From contig NZ_KE150412.1 of assembly GCF_000411255.1 (NCBI RefSeq), positions 1,439,294 through 1,503,293 of the forward strand: a stretch of 64,000 bases of DNA, read 5' to 3'. Each line of letters opens with the position of its first letter. Positions within the stretch are counted from its first letter, which is position 1. The translations under genes and the position numbers were made by a program. Positions 8,274 through 19,242 of the stretch are shown here, in pieces. The notes beneath the pieces are model-generated. The model saw only the letters and a list, made by a program, of their open reading frames with translations. It ran no database searches and was not told the DNA's origin. The stretch is from Paenibacillus sp. HGH0039. Lineage in GTDB: Bacteria > Bacillota > Bacilli > Paenibacillales > NBRC-103111.

Positions 8274-8780
8274 TTGATCACGTTGCGATTAATATCCGCG
8301 GCTCTTTTGTTCAACGCCCAAGGCGAACTGCTTATGATGAAACGATCCATGAAAAGGACGCTCTCGCCCGGTATGTGGGCGGCCGTAGGCGGCCATCTGG
8401 AAAGCTTTGAAATGGCCCGTCCCCGGGCAGCCTGCCTGCGTGAAATCGAGGAAGAAACCGGAATACGCGAGGACGAAATTTCGGGACTCCGTTTGCAGTA
8501 CATTCTAATAAGGTTAAAAGATCAAGATATCCGGCAGCAGTTTATTTATGTCGGACACACGGATGTATCTCCCCGAATCCGGACCTCCGAGGGCGATCTG
8601 CACTGGATTCCCCGTACCGAGATTCTGAACCGGGAGCTTCCGTTTATTTTCCGCTATGCGCTTGAACATTATTTGTCTTACGGAGACACTCCCCATACAT
8701 GGATCGGAACGGCTGTTCCAGGCTCCTCCGGCATTCCCGAAGTGAGCTGGACTCCGCTCCAAGATCCCGAAAGAACCTGA
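8274..8780 (+). CDS. NUDIX hydrolase
   Basis: A 168-residue member of the pyrophosphatase superfamily cutting nucleoside diphosphates linked to other groups; the substrate cannot be read from sequence. The NUDIX box runs from GGHLESFE to LREIEEETGI, keeping the metal-binding REIEEE core, but has nine residues between the first Glu and the Arg-Glu pair where the consensus has seven. The start is TTG at 8274, supported by AAGGAGG 8-9 nt upstream and a normal N-terminal beta strand (ITLRLISAALLF). The C-terminal 30 residues are Pro/Thr-rich and look extraneous. The aldehyde dehydrogenase begins 29 nt downstream, probably co-transcribed. Confidence 0.88.
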   Translation: MITLRLISAALLFNAQGELLMMKRSMKRTLSPGMWAAVGGHLESFEMARPRAACLREIEEETGIREDEISGLRLQYILIRLKDQDIRQQFIYVGHTDVSPRIRTSEGDLHWIPRTEILNRELPFIFRYALEHYLSYGDTPHTWIGTAVPGSSGIPEVSWTPLQDPERT

Positions 8781-8809
8781 GTCAGCAGACCCGGAAAGGA
8801 CGAAGCCCC

Positions 8810-10180
8810 TTGAATCGGATACACGCGCTTCTCGATAAGCAGAGAAACTTTTTCTCAACAGGTGCGACCAAACCGCTGAACTACCGCACGGAACAGCTGC
8901 GCCGGTTAAAAGCCATGATCCGGGATCATGAGGACGCGATTATGGAAGCGCTGAAGCTTGATCTCGGAAAATCCGACTTTGAAGCGTTCGCTACGGAAAT
9001 CGGCATTCTGCTTGAAGAAATCAACCATGTGCTTAAACATCTCAAGCGCTGGAGCAAGCCGCGGCGGGTTAAAACGCCCCTTACGCATATCGGATCGCAG
9101 AGCCGCATTTATGCGGAGCCTTACGGCATTGCGCTTCTTATCTCGCCGTGGAACTATCCGTTCCAGTTGGCAATCTCGCCCCTGATTGGGGCCATGTCCG
9201 CAGGAAACTGCGCGGTCCTGAAGCCCTCCGAGCTTGCGCCGCATACTTCCGCCCTGCTCGCCCGGCTTCTCGGTCAGACCTTCGACGAAGCATATGTGGC
9301 CGTTATCGAAGGCGGCGTCGAAACGAGCAATGCCCTGCTCGCGGAGAAGTTCGATACGATTTTTTTCACGGGAAGCGTCGGGGTCGGACGGATTGTCATG
9401 GAAGCGGCCGCCAAGCATCTGACACCTGTCACGCTGGAGCTTGGCGGCAAAAGCCCCTGCATCGTGCATGCCGACGCCAACATCAAGCACGCGGCCAAGC
9501 GCATCGTGTGGGGTAAAACGCTGAATGCGGGGCAGACCTGCATCGCTCCGGATTACTTATACGTCCATGAGAGCGTAAAGGACGATCTGCTGAAGCGGAT
9601 GAAGGAAGTGGTAGACGCCTTCTACGGCGATCCGCTTGCGGAAGGCAGTCCATACCCGAACATCATTAATGCCCGCCACTACAACCGGCTTAAAAGCCTG
9701 ATGGAAGCCGGACAGCTGGTATACGGCGGAAGAACGGACGAGCGGTCTCTTAAGATCGAGCCCGCTTTTATCGGCGAAGTCGGCTGGGAGGACCCGGTTA
9801 TGCAGGAGGAAATTTTCGGACCGCTTCTTCCGGTCCTCACCTACCGCAATCTGGAGGACGTGATCCGGGAAGTAAACGCCCGTCCGAAGCCGCTCGCCCT
9901 GTACGCTTTCTCCGAAAGCGAAGAAATCCAGCAGAGGATCATCCACTCGATTTCGTTCGGCGGAGGCTGCATCAACGATACGATCCTCCATATCGCCACA
10001 CCTTACCTCCCTTTCGGAGGCGTCGGGAACAGCGGGATGGGCGGGTATCACGGCAAAGCGAGCTTCGAGGTGTTCACTCACCGTAAAAGCGTGCTGAAGC
10101 AGACGAGCCGCTTCGACCTGCCTTTCCGCTATCCGAACGCCAAAAACGCTTTGAAAAGATTAAGAAGCGTTTATAAATAA
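8810..10180 (+). CDS. aldehyde dehydrogenase (class 3 / YwdH-like)
   Basis: Oxidises aldehydes to carboxylates with NAD(P)+. I start it at TTG 8810 (GGAAAGGA 9 nt ahead), giving 456 residues, the usual length of the short class 3-like group; an upstream ATG at 8699 would extend it into the NUDIX gene without family similarity. Motifs: SPWNYPFQL, cofactor loop FFTGSVGVG, general base Glu in TLELGGKSP, nucleophile Cys in LNAGQTCIAPDY, and the FGGVGNSGMGGYHG C-terminal signature. The hydrophobic C-terminal tail typical of fatty aldehyde dehydrogenases is not evident. Physiological substrate unknown. Confidence 0.92.
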   Translation: MNRIHALLDKQRNFFSTGATKPLNYRTEQLRRLKAMIRDHEDAIMEALKLDLGKSDFEAFATEIGILLEEINHVLKHLKRWSKPRRVKTPLTHIGSQSRIYAEPYGIALLISPWNYPFQLAISPLIGAMSAGNCAVLKPSELAPHTSALLARLLGQTFDEAYVAVIEGGVETSNALLAEKFDTIFFTGSVGVGRIVMEAAAKHLTPVTLELGGKSPCIVHADANIKHAAKRIVWGKTLNAGQTCIAPDYLYVHESVKDDLLKRMKEVVDAFYGDPLAEGSPYPNIINARHYNRLKSLMEAGQLVYGGRTDERSLKIEPAFIGEVGWEDPVMQEEIFGPLLPVLTYRNLEDVIREVNARPKPLALYAFSESEEIQQRIIHSISFGGGCINDTILHIATPYLPFGGVGNSGMGGYHGKASFEVFTHRKSVLKQTSRFDLPFRYPNAKNALKRLRSVYK

Positions 10181-10228
10181 CCCGAACAAGCTGAACGATC
10201 TGAACGTTTGAATAAATTGCACAACGCC

Positions 10229-10261
10229 AAAAACCCCCGTGCCTGCCGGCAAGGGGGTTTT
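10229..10261. terminator. bidirectional terminator between aldehyde dehydrogenase and obg
   Basis: AAAACCCCC and GGGGGTTTT form a nine-pair stem around a 14-nt loop, with A and T runs on both sides; it serves convergent genes. Confidence 0.85.
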
Positions 10262-10264
10262 CCA

Positions 10265-12351
<2,087 letters not shown>

Positions 12352-12457
12352 GTACGCATACGCTCCGTTTCCGACTTCCCATTAGCACATTATACCATTT
12401 CCGGTCCCAAAACGCATCCGCGCATAAATGGCCGCAGGTTCCGGTTGGATGCCTCTA

Positions 12458-12498
12458 AAAAGCAAGAAAGCCCCAGCAAACATTACGTCGCCAGGGCT
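12458..12498 (-). terminator. probable terminator after rpmA
   Basis: Minus-strand AGCCC and GGGCT arms with partial inner pairing, followed by TTTCTTGCTTTTT, about 20 nt past the rpmA stop and before spo0B. Confidence 0.45.
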
Positions 12499-12519
12499 GT
12501 ACATGCATGAATTTTTAAC

Positions 12520-12831
12520 TTATGCTTCTACAGTAGCCGCTACTGGAGCGGTTTCTACCGGGTAGACGCTAACTTTCTTGCGCTCACGACCCCAACGCTC
12601 GAACTTAACAACGCCTTCCACTTTAGCAAACAGTGTGTCATCGGAACCGATGCCCACATTGTTGCCCGGGTGAATTTTCGTTCCGCGCTGACGCACGAGA
12701 ATGCTGCCTGCGGTAACGGTTTGACCGTCTGCACGCTTAACGCCAAGGCGTTTTGCAATGCTGTCACGACCGTTCTTTGTGGAACCTACACCCTTCTTGG
12801 ATGCGAACAGCTGAAGATCCAATTTCAACAT
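12520..12831 (-). CDS. rpmA: 50S ribosomal protein L27 with cleavable N-terminus
   Basis: Ribosomal protein at the peptidyl transferase centre. The 103-residue product starts [17 protein letters not shown]: the nine-residue extension ending in LQLF is the Firmicute type removed by the protease Prp, encoded just upstream. The core [11 protein letters not shown]-like and [11 protein letters not shown] motifs are normal. ATG 12831 is set by AAGGAGG, which overlaps the prp stop. Confidence 0.97.
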   Translation of the reverse strand: MLKLDLQLFASKKGVGSTKNGRDSIAKRLGVKRADGQTVTAGSILVRQRGTKIHPGNNVGIGSDDTLFAKVEGVVKFERWGRERKKVSVYPVETAPVAATVEA

Positions 12832-12835
12832 GGTG

Positions 12836-13183
12836 TCAACCTCCTTCATTATAGGCTGTATGAATTGCTATATAGTCACTGTAGGAACTTGCAATAGTAT
12901 GAAGCATCACGATCATAGACTCGATGATCAGCTGAACTTGAGCCATCTGTGCCGGTTCCGAATCAAGAGGAAGGATAACGTCAAGCCAGCCTTTCTCCAT
13001 CTCTGTACCCGGTACAACTCCGGTTAGCGCTTCGATCGAATTGACCGTCCCGACCGTAATGGCCGATACCGCGGCGCAGACAAGGTCTTTGCCGGGAACG
13101 TCGAATTCCGCATGGCCTTCGACTTGGTACGCTTCTATCGTCGGGTCTTGTTCAGACCGTCTTGAAACCGTAACGTGGATCAT
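12836..13183 (-). CDS. prp: ribosomal-processing cysteine protease Prp
   Basis: Cleaves the N-terminal extension of L27 (and related leaders), essential for ribosome assembly in species with extended L27. The 115-residue protein carries the expected dyad: H24 in [12 protein letters not shown] and C36 in DLVCAAVSA. It lies between rplU and rpmA, the conserved position, with 11 nt and 4 nt gaps. Confidence 0.93.
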   Translation of the reverse strand: MIHVTVSRRSEQDPTIEAYQVEGHAEFDVPGKDLVCAAVSAITVGTVNSIEALTGVVPGTEMEKGWLDVILPLDSEPAQMAQVQLIIESMIVMLHTIASSYSDYIAIHTAYNEGG

Positions 13184-13194
13184 CTGATGGCCTC

Positions 13195-13506
13195 TTAAGC
13201 TTCGATTTTCTCGATTACGACTTTCGTGTACGGTTGACGATGACCTTGCTTACGACGGTAGTTCTTTTTCGCCTTGTACTTGTAAACGATGATTTTGCGT
13301 CCTTTGCCTTGTTTCTCGACTTTGCCGGAAACTTTAGCACCTTCTACGACTGGAGCTCCTACTTGAAGACCGTTGTCGCCAGAAACAACCAGAACACGGT
13401 CAAAAGTGACCACATCGCCTGCGCCGGCTTCCAACTTCTCGATGTAAAGAACATCGCCTTGTTGTACTTTGTATTGCTTGCCGCCTGTTTCAATAATTGC
13501 GTACAT
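13195..13506 (-). CDS. rplU: 50S ribosomal protein L21
   Basis: Binds 23S rRNA together with L20. The 103-residue product begins [18 protein letters not shown] and ends in the [12 protein letters not shown] signature. ATG 13506 has AGGAGG 9 nt upstream and replaces a longer in-frame start. First gene of rplU-prp-rpmA. Confidence 0.97.
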   Translation of the reverse strand: MYAIIETGGKQYKVQQGDVLYIEKLEAGAGDVVTFDRVLVVSGDNGLQVGAPVVEGAKVSGKVEKQGKGRKIIVYKYKAKKNYRRKQGHRQPYTKVVIEKIEA

Positions 13507-13630
13507 TTCGTTGCACCTCCTCATGTCTCAGACTCGCCAATATCCAGGTGACGTTCAGCGGCAGAGCCTCTGCCCGTGCTTCACAAACCCGATCCGTGCG
13601 GTTACAGCGCATGCCTAAAGCAACGCACTC
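13507..13630 (-). ncRNA. rplU 5' leader, candidate L21 leader RNA
   Basis: About 120 nt separate the promoter from rplU on the minus strand. It holds a hairpin GGCAGAG/CTCTGCC (around 13560-13577) and other pairing segments. Firmicutes carry a structured L21 leader here for autoregulation; I did not fold it fully against the family model. Confidence 0.5.
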
Positions 13631-13635
13631 ATAGT

Positions 13636-13664
13636 AGTATAGCAAAAGGGTTCTTCCTTTGCAA
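13636..13664 (-). promoter_or_regulatory. sigma-A promoter of rplU-prp-rpmA
   Basis: Minus strand TTGCAA (13659-13664), exact 17-nt spacer, TATACT (13636-13641). Strong-looking ribosomal promoter. Confidence 0.78.
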
Positions 13665-13787
13665 CGTTTTATTCAACAGCTCAGGACGGCGATGCTCTCT
13701 TCTTAATCTCCCTGACTGATTATATCTCTGATCGGTAAAGTCTTGGAATGCTGCGCTTGAGGCGGGAAGCTTCAGCCATACGTAAAA

Positions 13788-13825
13788 CAAACCGGCCAGC
13801 GAAAGTTTCCCGCTGGCCGGTTTTT
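13788..13825 (-). terminator. terminator after rng
   Basis: Twelve-pair stem AAACCGGCCAGC/GCTGGCCGGTTT with an 8-13 nt loop. Minus-strand transcripts end in TTTGTTTT; the plus-strand side also has TTTTT. Confidence 0.75.
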
Positions 13826-14023
13826 ATCCGTGCCTGTGCCGCATGCCGTGCCGATTACCGGACCAATCCGGTTCAAGAGTTCCGGATAACGGCCGTTGTC
13901 ATGCTATAGGCTTAACGTTTGATGATATTGCTTGCTTGTACGGAGTGCTTGTACACCGTGCAGCCTTCAGGTTCGAAAGCCGATATGCCGCCACGTACGC
14001 GAGAGGATTAATGCTGCCGATTC

Positions 14024-15187
14024 CTATTTGCGTTTGCGCGTTATTTCCAGCAGGCCAAGCTTCGTCCAGCCGAGGAGTATCGTTTTGGAGCGGTCCTTCT
14101 TGACCGCCTCCGCCATACACTCCAGCACGCGGTCGCGGTGCGCGGACTGCTCCATGTCGATGAAATCGACAATGATGATGCCGCGCAAATTGCGCAGCCG
14201 CAGCAGCCGCGGGATCTCGGCGGCCGCTTCCATGTTCGTACGGAACACGGTCTGCTCCAGGGACGAAGTCCCTGTGAACCTTCCCGTGTTCACGTCAATG
14301 ACCGTCAGCGCCTCCGTCGGGTCGATGACGAGATAGCCTCCGCTCGGCAGCCACACTTTGCGGCGCTGCGAGCGGGAGAGCTCTTCGGCGATGCCGAACC
14401 GCTCGAAGAGCGGGACATCGCCGCCGTCCAGGCGGACGCGCGCCGCAAGCTCCGGGCTGCGCTGCCGCAGCAGCCCCTGCAGCTCCGCGCGGACGGCTTC
14501 GTCGTCCACCCAGATCTCGAGCACGTCCTCCGTGATCACATCCCGCGCAAGGCGCGGGAGCAGCTCGAGATCCTGGTAGATGCACGCCGGCGCGGCGCCG
14601 GCCTCCGCCCTCTGCTCGACTACCGTCCACAGCTCGCGGAGATCGAGCAGGTCGCGGCGCAGCTCCTCTTCGCTGCGCCCCTCGGACACCGTGCGGAGGA
14701 TGAGTCCTTCTTCACCGCAGCGGAGGCTGTCCGCCACCTGCTTCAGGCGGACTTTCTCTTCGTCCGCTTCGATTTTGCGGGAGACGGCCGTGTACCCCGC
14801 TCCGGGCATATACACCAGCCAGCGGCCGGGAATGGAATAATGGGTCGTGACACGCGCCCCTTTGGACCCTTCCGGTTCTTTGACGACCTGAACAAGCACA
14901 CGCTGGCCCGGCTGAAGAAGTTCTCCGATAGGCGGTTTCGTCTTAGGCTGCTTCTGCATGTTGACAGGCAGCACGTCATCTATGTATAAAAAAGCGTTCT
15001 TATCCAATCCGATATCTACAAATGCCGCCTGCATGCCAGGCAGTACGTTTACGACACGGCCGATGTAGATGCTTCCGGCACGCTGCGTCTCGCTAGGATG
15101 CTGAGCCTCGTATTCCACGAGCTTGCGATCTTCGAGCAGAGCCGCCTGAAGCGAAGCCGCCTCGCAGCTTACGATCAGTTGTTTCAT
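14024..15187 (-). CDS. rng: ribonuclease E/G family protein, short form
   Basis: Endoribonuclease of the RNase E/G family. The 387-residue protein has an S1 RNA-binding domain (about 38-120) and the DNase I-like catalytic core with metal-binding D298 in VIDVNTGRF and D341 in IIVDFIDM. It stops at LEITRKRK, immediately before where the family has the CPxC zinc-link and small domain, and the next 120 nt contain no such motif in any minus frame I read. B. subtilis lacks the gene; it is found at this rplU-side position in other Firmicutes. ATG 15187 follows GGGGTG; an upstream start at 15214 is less likely. Confidence 0.88.
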   Translation of the reverse strand: MKQLIVSCEAASLQAALLEDRKLVEYEAQHPSETQRAGSIYIGRVVNVLPGMQAAFVDIGLDKNAFLYIDDVLPVNMQKQPKTKPPIGELLQPGQRVLVQVVKEPEGSKGARVTTHYSIPGRWLVYMPGAGYTAVSRKIEADEEKVRLKQVADSLRCGEEGLILRTVSEGRSEEELRRDLLDLRELWTVVEQRAEAGAAPACIYQDLELLPRLARDVITEDVLEIWVDDEAVRAELQGLLRQRSPELAARVRLDGGDVPLFERFGIAEELSRSQRRKVWLPSGGYLVIDPTEALTVIDVNTGRFTGTSSLEQTVFRTNMEAAAEIPRLLRLRNLRGIIIVDFIDMEQSAHRDRVLECMAEAVKKDRSKTILLGWTKLGLLEITRKRK

Positions 15188-15329
15188 GGCGTTCACCCCA
15201 TCATTATTGTACATGAAGGAGAGATGTTTCGCACTTTACTGAATAAAAGCAGAAAAGCGAGTTAGACACCGAAACCCCGCACACCAGGGTGAACAAGTCA
15301 GGAAACTGTTCCCGATCCGTTTCCGCCCT

Positions 15330-16205
15330 TCAAGGCAGCAATTCGGATACCGTGCACGAACGGTTTTGGTGCGTCAAATAAGTATCGACCACCTGCTGCT
15401 CCGGGAGGATCCCTTCGATCGTTCCCCGGCTGCCCATCACGTAGACGGGATGATATTTTTCACGCATAAAAAGCTTCACCACTTCTCCGACCTTCCGCTG
15501 CCTTGCGACCGCAATCGGCCTTGCTTGCGTTCCCTTCTGCATGAGGCGCTCCGCATTCGCTTCGCGGTTCATCAAAAACCGGAGAAAATAAAAAGGCAGA
15601 TGTCTGCGGCTCACCCAATTTTGATAGAGCAGAAACAAGCCGACGATAAGGACGTTCATGTGAATCTGTCCCGTCCCCGCAGGCCAGATGGCGATGACGG
15701 TCATCATCAATCCGAGTACGATAGACACCCAGACAGTGCACACCAGAGTGCGCTGGTAAGGCAAGCCCAAGCTGAGCAACCCCTGCAGCAGTTTTCCCCC
15801 GTCAAGCGGCAAAATCGGCAGCAGATTAAACAAGGCGATAACCGCGTTGATTTCGATAAAATAGGACCACCACTCCGGTTCCCCCGCTTCGAGAAAGCGG
15901 CAGAAGAAGCCGAGAGCGATCAGCCAGAGATGCTGGAGCGGTCCCGCCAACGCGACGATCATTTCTTCCCGCAGAGGAACGGATGCCAACTCGTCGACGA
16001 CAAGTACGCCTCCGAACGGCAGCAGGCGAACCTCCCGCACCCTCCAGCCGAAAGCGGCCGCGGCTCCGAAATGACCGAGCTCATGGAGAAAAACGATGCC
16101 AAACAACGTGGCCGATTCCAAAAAATGTCCGGTCGCCAGTGAAAGCAGCATCACCATTGTAAAAAGGGGATGAAAGCGGAAACGTACCTGCAGCCGGTTA
16201 TTCAA
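15330..16205 (-). CDS. spoIVFB: SpoIVFB-like intramembrane metalloprotease (M50)
   Basis: Site-2 protease that cleaves pro-sigma-K in the mother-cell membrane around the forespore. The 291-residue protein has HELGH at 41-45 and NLLPILPLDGG with D135, the zinc ligands of S2P enzymes, about four to six membrane helices and a C-terminal CBS-like domain (GTQARPIAVARQRKVGEVV, then YHPVYVMGSRGTIEGIL), as in SpoIVFB. Its start overlaps the spoIVFA stop by 8 nt, so the pair is translationally coupled. Confidence 0.93.
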   Translation of the reverse strand: MNNRLQVRFRFHPLFTMVMLLSLATGHFLESATLFGIVFLHELGHFGAAAAFGWRVREVRLLPFGGVLVVDELASVPLREEMIVALAGPLQHLWLIALGFFCRFLEAGEPEWWSYFIEINAVIALFNLLPILPLDGGKLLQGLLSLGLPYQRTLVCTVWVSIVLGLMMTVIAIWPAGTGQIHMNVLIVGLFLLYQNWVSRRHLPFYFLRFLMNREANAERLMQKGTQARPIAVARQRKVGEVVKLFMREKYHPVYVMGSRGTIEGILPEQQVVDTYLTHQNRSCTVSELLP

Positions 16206-17133
16206 ACGGGATCACACTCGCCGGATCGACGTAACGGCTTTCCTTTTGGACGGCAAAATAGAGAAGCCCTTTGTCGCTCTTGCTGTCTCTGGACACTTGA
16301 CCGATCGCTTCGCCCCCTTTGATCCAGTCGTTGACCTCGACGCGGGACTGCTCGATCTGCCCGTACTCGGACTGCAGGCCCCCCGGATGGCGGATGATGA
16401 TCGTGTAGCCTGTCTCGTCTTTGGGACCCGCAAAGGTGACTTGTCCCGCATCAAGTGCGTACACGGGGGTATGGGGCTCGGCCGCTACGCTTACGAAAGG
16501 CTTGTCAGCCGTGTAGGTTTGGTGGATTTTTCCCTTCAACGGTACAAAATAGGAGCGTTTCTGGGCATCCGCTTTTACAGCCGGATTTTCTTCATCCGAA
16601 TGAAAAGCCGGAATAAAGGAAGGCGCCCCGGCAAACGTTTTCTGATACCAGGCCGACAGCTGCTGAAAATCGAGCGGCTCACTTAGGGCCGTCGCGACAA
16701 TCCCTTTCCCACGTTCAATCAAGGGATGCTGAAGCTGAAACATGCCCCAGATAAGACCGAATAGCATGGCACTGGCGACCAGCTGCCGCAGAAACCGGAT
16801 ACGGTAAGGAATACGAGGGTGGTATCCGCCCCCGTCTCCATCTTCCGGATCCATAGCGCCGGGTCTCCGGGCATAGTAAGCGGCGGGAAGCTGAAGCTCG
16901 CGCTGCATTTTTTGCTTCCATACATATTCGGGGTCGTTCCATCTGTCGTCAAACTCTTGATCCCGGCGGACTAAAGGCAGCATGTCAGGCGCCGGTTCCA
17001 CCTCCGAAGCCGGATTACCGAGGGGCAAAAGTTCTCTTGACTGCCGGTGCCGAGGAGCTTTACCAGGAGGGCTCTCCTGCAGCTCCCTGATTTTTTCCAG
17101 TCTGCGCTGGCGCACGTTATGCTTGTTCTCCAT
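16198..17133 (-). CDS. spoIVFA: SpoIVFA-like protein with degenerate M23/LytM domain
   Basis: Holds SpoIVFB inactive and is the substrate of SpoIVB signalling. The 311-residue protein has a basic, disordered cytosolic N-terminus, one membrane segment (about 126-147, LVASAMLFGLIWGMFQL) and a C-terminal LytM-like domain (PVYALDAGQVTFAG, IIIRHPGGLQSEYGQ). The catalytic HxH of active M23 enzymes is replaced by LYFAV, so it is probably inactive, like SpoIVFA. ATG 17133 is chosen for AGGAGG 7 nt ahead. Confidence 0.9.
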   Translation of the reverse strand: MENKHNVRQRRLEKIRELQESPPGKAPRHRQSRELLPLGNPASEVEPAPDMLPLVRRDQEFDDRWNDPEYVWKQKMQRELQLPAAYYARRPGAMDPEDGDGGGYHPRIPYRIRFLRQLVASAMLFGLIWGMFQLQHPLIERGKGIVATALSEPLDFQQLSAWYQKTFAGAPSFIPAFHSDEENPAVKADAQKRSYFVPLKGKIHQTYTADKPFVSVAAEPHTPVYALDAGQVTFAGPKDETGYTIIIRHPGGLQSEYGQIEQSRVEVNDWIKGGEAIGQVSRDSKSDKGLLYFAVQKESRYVDPASVIPFE

Positions 17134-17204
17134 GACTTGACCTCCTGTGAGGCGGGGCTTGTTTACTACAGCATATGTACGGCTTGTACGAAATATGAGC
17201 ATAC

Positions 17205-17230
17205 AAAAAACAGGCCTCACGGGCCTGTTT
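17205..17230 (-). terminator. terminator after rodA
   Basis: AAACAGGCC/GGCCTGTTT hairpin with a 5-nt loop, followed on the minus strand by TTTTTTG. It starts within the rodA stop codon. Confidence 0.75.
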
Positions 17231-18377
17231 ATTTATCGTCTTCTATGGCATGATCATGGATTTTAACGCTCAATACCATTCCTATACAGAGCATATTAAT
17301 TAACAAAGACGTCCCCCCGTAGCTGATAAAAGGAAGCGTGATACCGGTCAAAGGCATCAGCCCAATCAACATGCCTATATTCTCAAATATCTGGAAGACA
17401 TACATGGCTACAACTCCGACAACCAGATAGGAACCGATTCGGTTCTTACTTTGAATGGCTATCAGGATCATTCTGTAGATAAGGAAAAAGTAAAGCATCA
17501 GGAGCACGGCTGCGCCGCGGAAGCCGAATTCTTCCCCAACCACGACAAAGATGGAATCCGAATACGCGTAAGGAATAAAGTTAGAATGGATAGAGCTTCC
17601 GTTCAAGTAGCCTTCACCCGTCAGACCGCCGGATCCGATCGCTCTGTAGGAGTTCTCCATCTGATAACGGTCGTTCAAACTTGCGGTAGACGGATCTAAA
17701 AACGTGTCGATCCGTTTAAACCAGTGCTGTTTAAAATGGAAATTCTCAATCAAATACCCACTGATCTCTTTCGGATGCATCGAATAGAAATAGAAGAATA
17801 CAAACAGGCCGCCACCGAAAACAATAAGACCGATGAGCGCATGAGAATATTTAACGTTCCCTATCCATAGCATTCCGATAAGAACCCCAATCAGGATGAT
17901 CGCATTTCCCAAGTCGGGTTGAATAAAAACTAAAGCAAAAGGAAGTAAGGTTAATAACCCCATCGGGATCACATCTTTAAAGAGTTGGAGGTCTTCCTCA
18001 TTCTTTCTACGGAGCCAGGCAGCAAGTGCAATGATGACACATAGCTTACAAAGCTCGGCCGGCTGAAATAAAAAGTCCCCAATACTGATCCACCCGCTTG
18101 CCCCATTGATCGCCTCTACTTTGAGTACAAAGACAAGCAGCGCGATGCTGATCAAATAAGGAAATATCCAAAATCGGATGAGGATTCTATAATCCAAAAA
18201 GCTGCATGCGGTCAGGGCGAATAAAGCAATAACATAAATGATGATCGTTTTCGTCCAATTTACATTAATGTGAGGGTCGTCTATATCCGCGCTGTATACC
18301 AAAAAGGAACTGATGGTAATTAGCACCATCAACAAAAAAATGATGGTCAAATCTAATTTTTTTAATTTGGCAAGCAT
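17229..18377 (-). CDS. rodA: rod shape-determining protein RodA (SEDS glycosyltransferase)
   Basis: SEDS-family peptidoglycan polymerase acting with a class B PBP in cell elongation. The 382-residue protein has about ten membrane helices and SEDS motifs: FQPAELCKLC, QPDLGNAI and, near the end, GITLPFISYGGTSLL. The gene is visibly more AT-rich than its neighbours. It follows minD by 7 nt, extending the mre-min unit. FtsW/SpoVE are paralogues; the elongation context supports RodA. Confidence 0.9.
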   Translation of the reverse strand: MLAKLKKLDLTIIFLLMVLITISSFLVYSADIDDPHINVNWTKTIIIYVIALFALTACSFLDYRILIRFWIFPYLISIALLVFVLKVEAINGASGWISIGDFLFQPAELCKLCVIIALAAWLRRKNEEDLQLFKDVIPMGLLTLLPFALVFIQPDLGNAIILIGVLIGMLWIGNVKYSHALIGLIVFGGGLFVFFYFYSMHPKEISGYLIENFHFKQHWFKRIDTFLDPSTASLNDRYQMENSYRAIGSGGLTGEGYLNGSSIHSNFIPYAYSDSIFVVVGEEFGFRGAAVLLMLYFFLIYRMILIAIQSKNRIGSYLVVGVVAMYVFQIFENIGMLIGLMPLTGITLPFISYGGTSLLINMLCIGMVLSVKIHDHAIEDDK

Positions 18378-18384
18378 ATCGCAC

Positions 18385-19179
18385 TCATCCTAATTTAAAA
18401 AACTTTTTCAATTTAGCCAGCATACCCGGCTTTTCGTCAAGCGGCATAAGCGGGACCGATTCACCCAGTATGCGTCGTGCGACATTGCGGTAAGCGATGG
18501 CTGCCCGTGAAGTCGGATTCATCACGGTCGGTTCGCCGGAATTCGCCGCCTTAATGACATGCTCGTCATCCGGCACGATTCCCAGAAGGTCGATGGCCAG
18601 TACGGAGCAGATCTCGTCGATATCGAGCATTTCGCCTTTTTTGACCATGTTCTGGCGAATGCGGTTAATAATCAGTTTCGGAGCATGGATTTTCTCGTTC
18701 TCCAGCAGGCCGATAATCCGATCCGCATCCCGGACGGCCGCATTCTCGGGGGTCGTAACGACAATCGCTTTGTCGGCTCCGGCCACCGCATTGCGGAAGC
18801 CCTGCTCGATTCCGGCAGGGCAGTCGATGATGACGAAATCGAAATCTTTTTTCAATTCCAGGACGATATCCTTGACGCTCTCCGGGGAAACGGCATGCTT
18901 GTCTTTGGTTTGTGCGGCAGGGAGCAGATACAGTTCCTCGAACCTCTTATCCTTGATCAGCGCTTGAGGAAGCCTGCAGCGTCCCTCCACAACGTCAACC
19001 AGGTCATAAATGATCCGGTTCTCCAGCCCCATAACCACATCCAGGTTGCGCAGTCCGATGTCGGTATCGACCATACATACTTTCTTGCCCTGCAGAGCGA
19101 GTGCTGTCCCCACATTGGCCGACGTGGTCGTTTTGCCGACGCCGCCTTTTCCGGAAGTGATAACGATTGCCTCTCCCAT
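18385..19179 (-). CDS. minD: septum site-determining ATPase MinD
   Basis: Membrane-associated ATPase that recruits MinC to block polar division. The 264-residue protein has the deviant Walker A SGKGGVGKTTTSAN, VCMVDTDIGLRNLD and IIDCPAGIEQGF, and ends in an amphipathic membrane-targeting helix (MLAKLKKFFKLG). ATG 19179 with GAGGAG ahead gives the usual MGEAIVIT start. Confidence 0.97.
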   Translation of the reverse strand: MGEAIVITSGKGGVGKTTTSANVGTALALQGKKVCMVDTDIGLRNLDVVMGLENRIIYDLVDVVEGRCRLPQALIKDKRFEELYLLPAAQTKDKHAVSPESVKDIVLELKKDFDFVIIDCPAGIEQGFRNAVAGADKAIVVTTPENAAVRDADRIIGLLENEKIHAPKLIINRIRQNMVKKGEMLDIDEICSVLAIDLLGIVPDDEHVIKAANSGEPTVMNPTSRAAIAYRNVARRILGESVPLMPLDEKPGMLAKLKKFFKLG

Positions 19180-19242
19180 GGTATTCACTCCTCAGCGTTA
19201 CGATAATTGCGTGCTGCCGGCTTGCAAAAGGCCGTCCGGCTA

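Noticed and set aside
15188-15329. Possible RNA element between rng and spoIVFB
   Set aside because: No convincing stem or terminator was found by eye.
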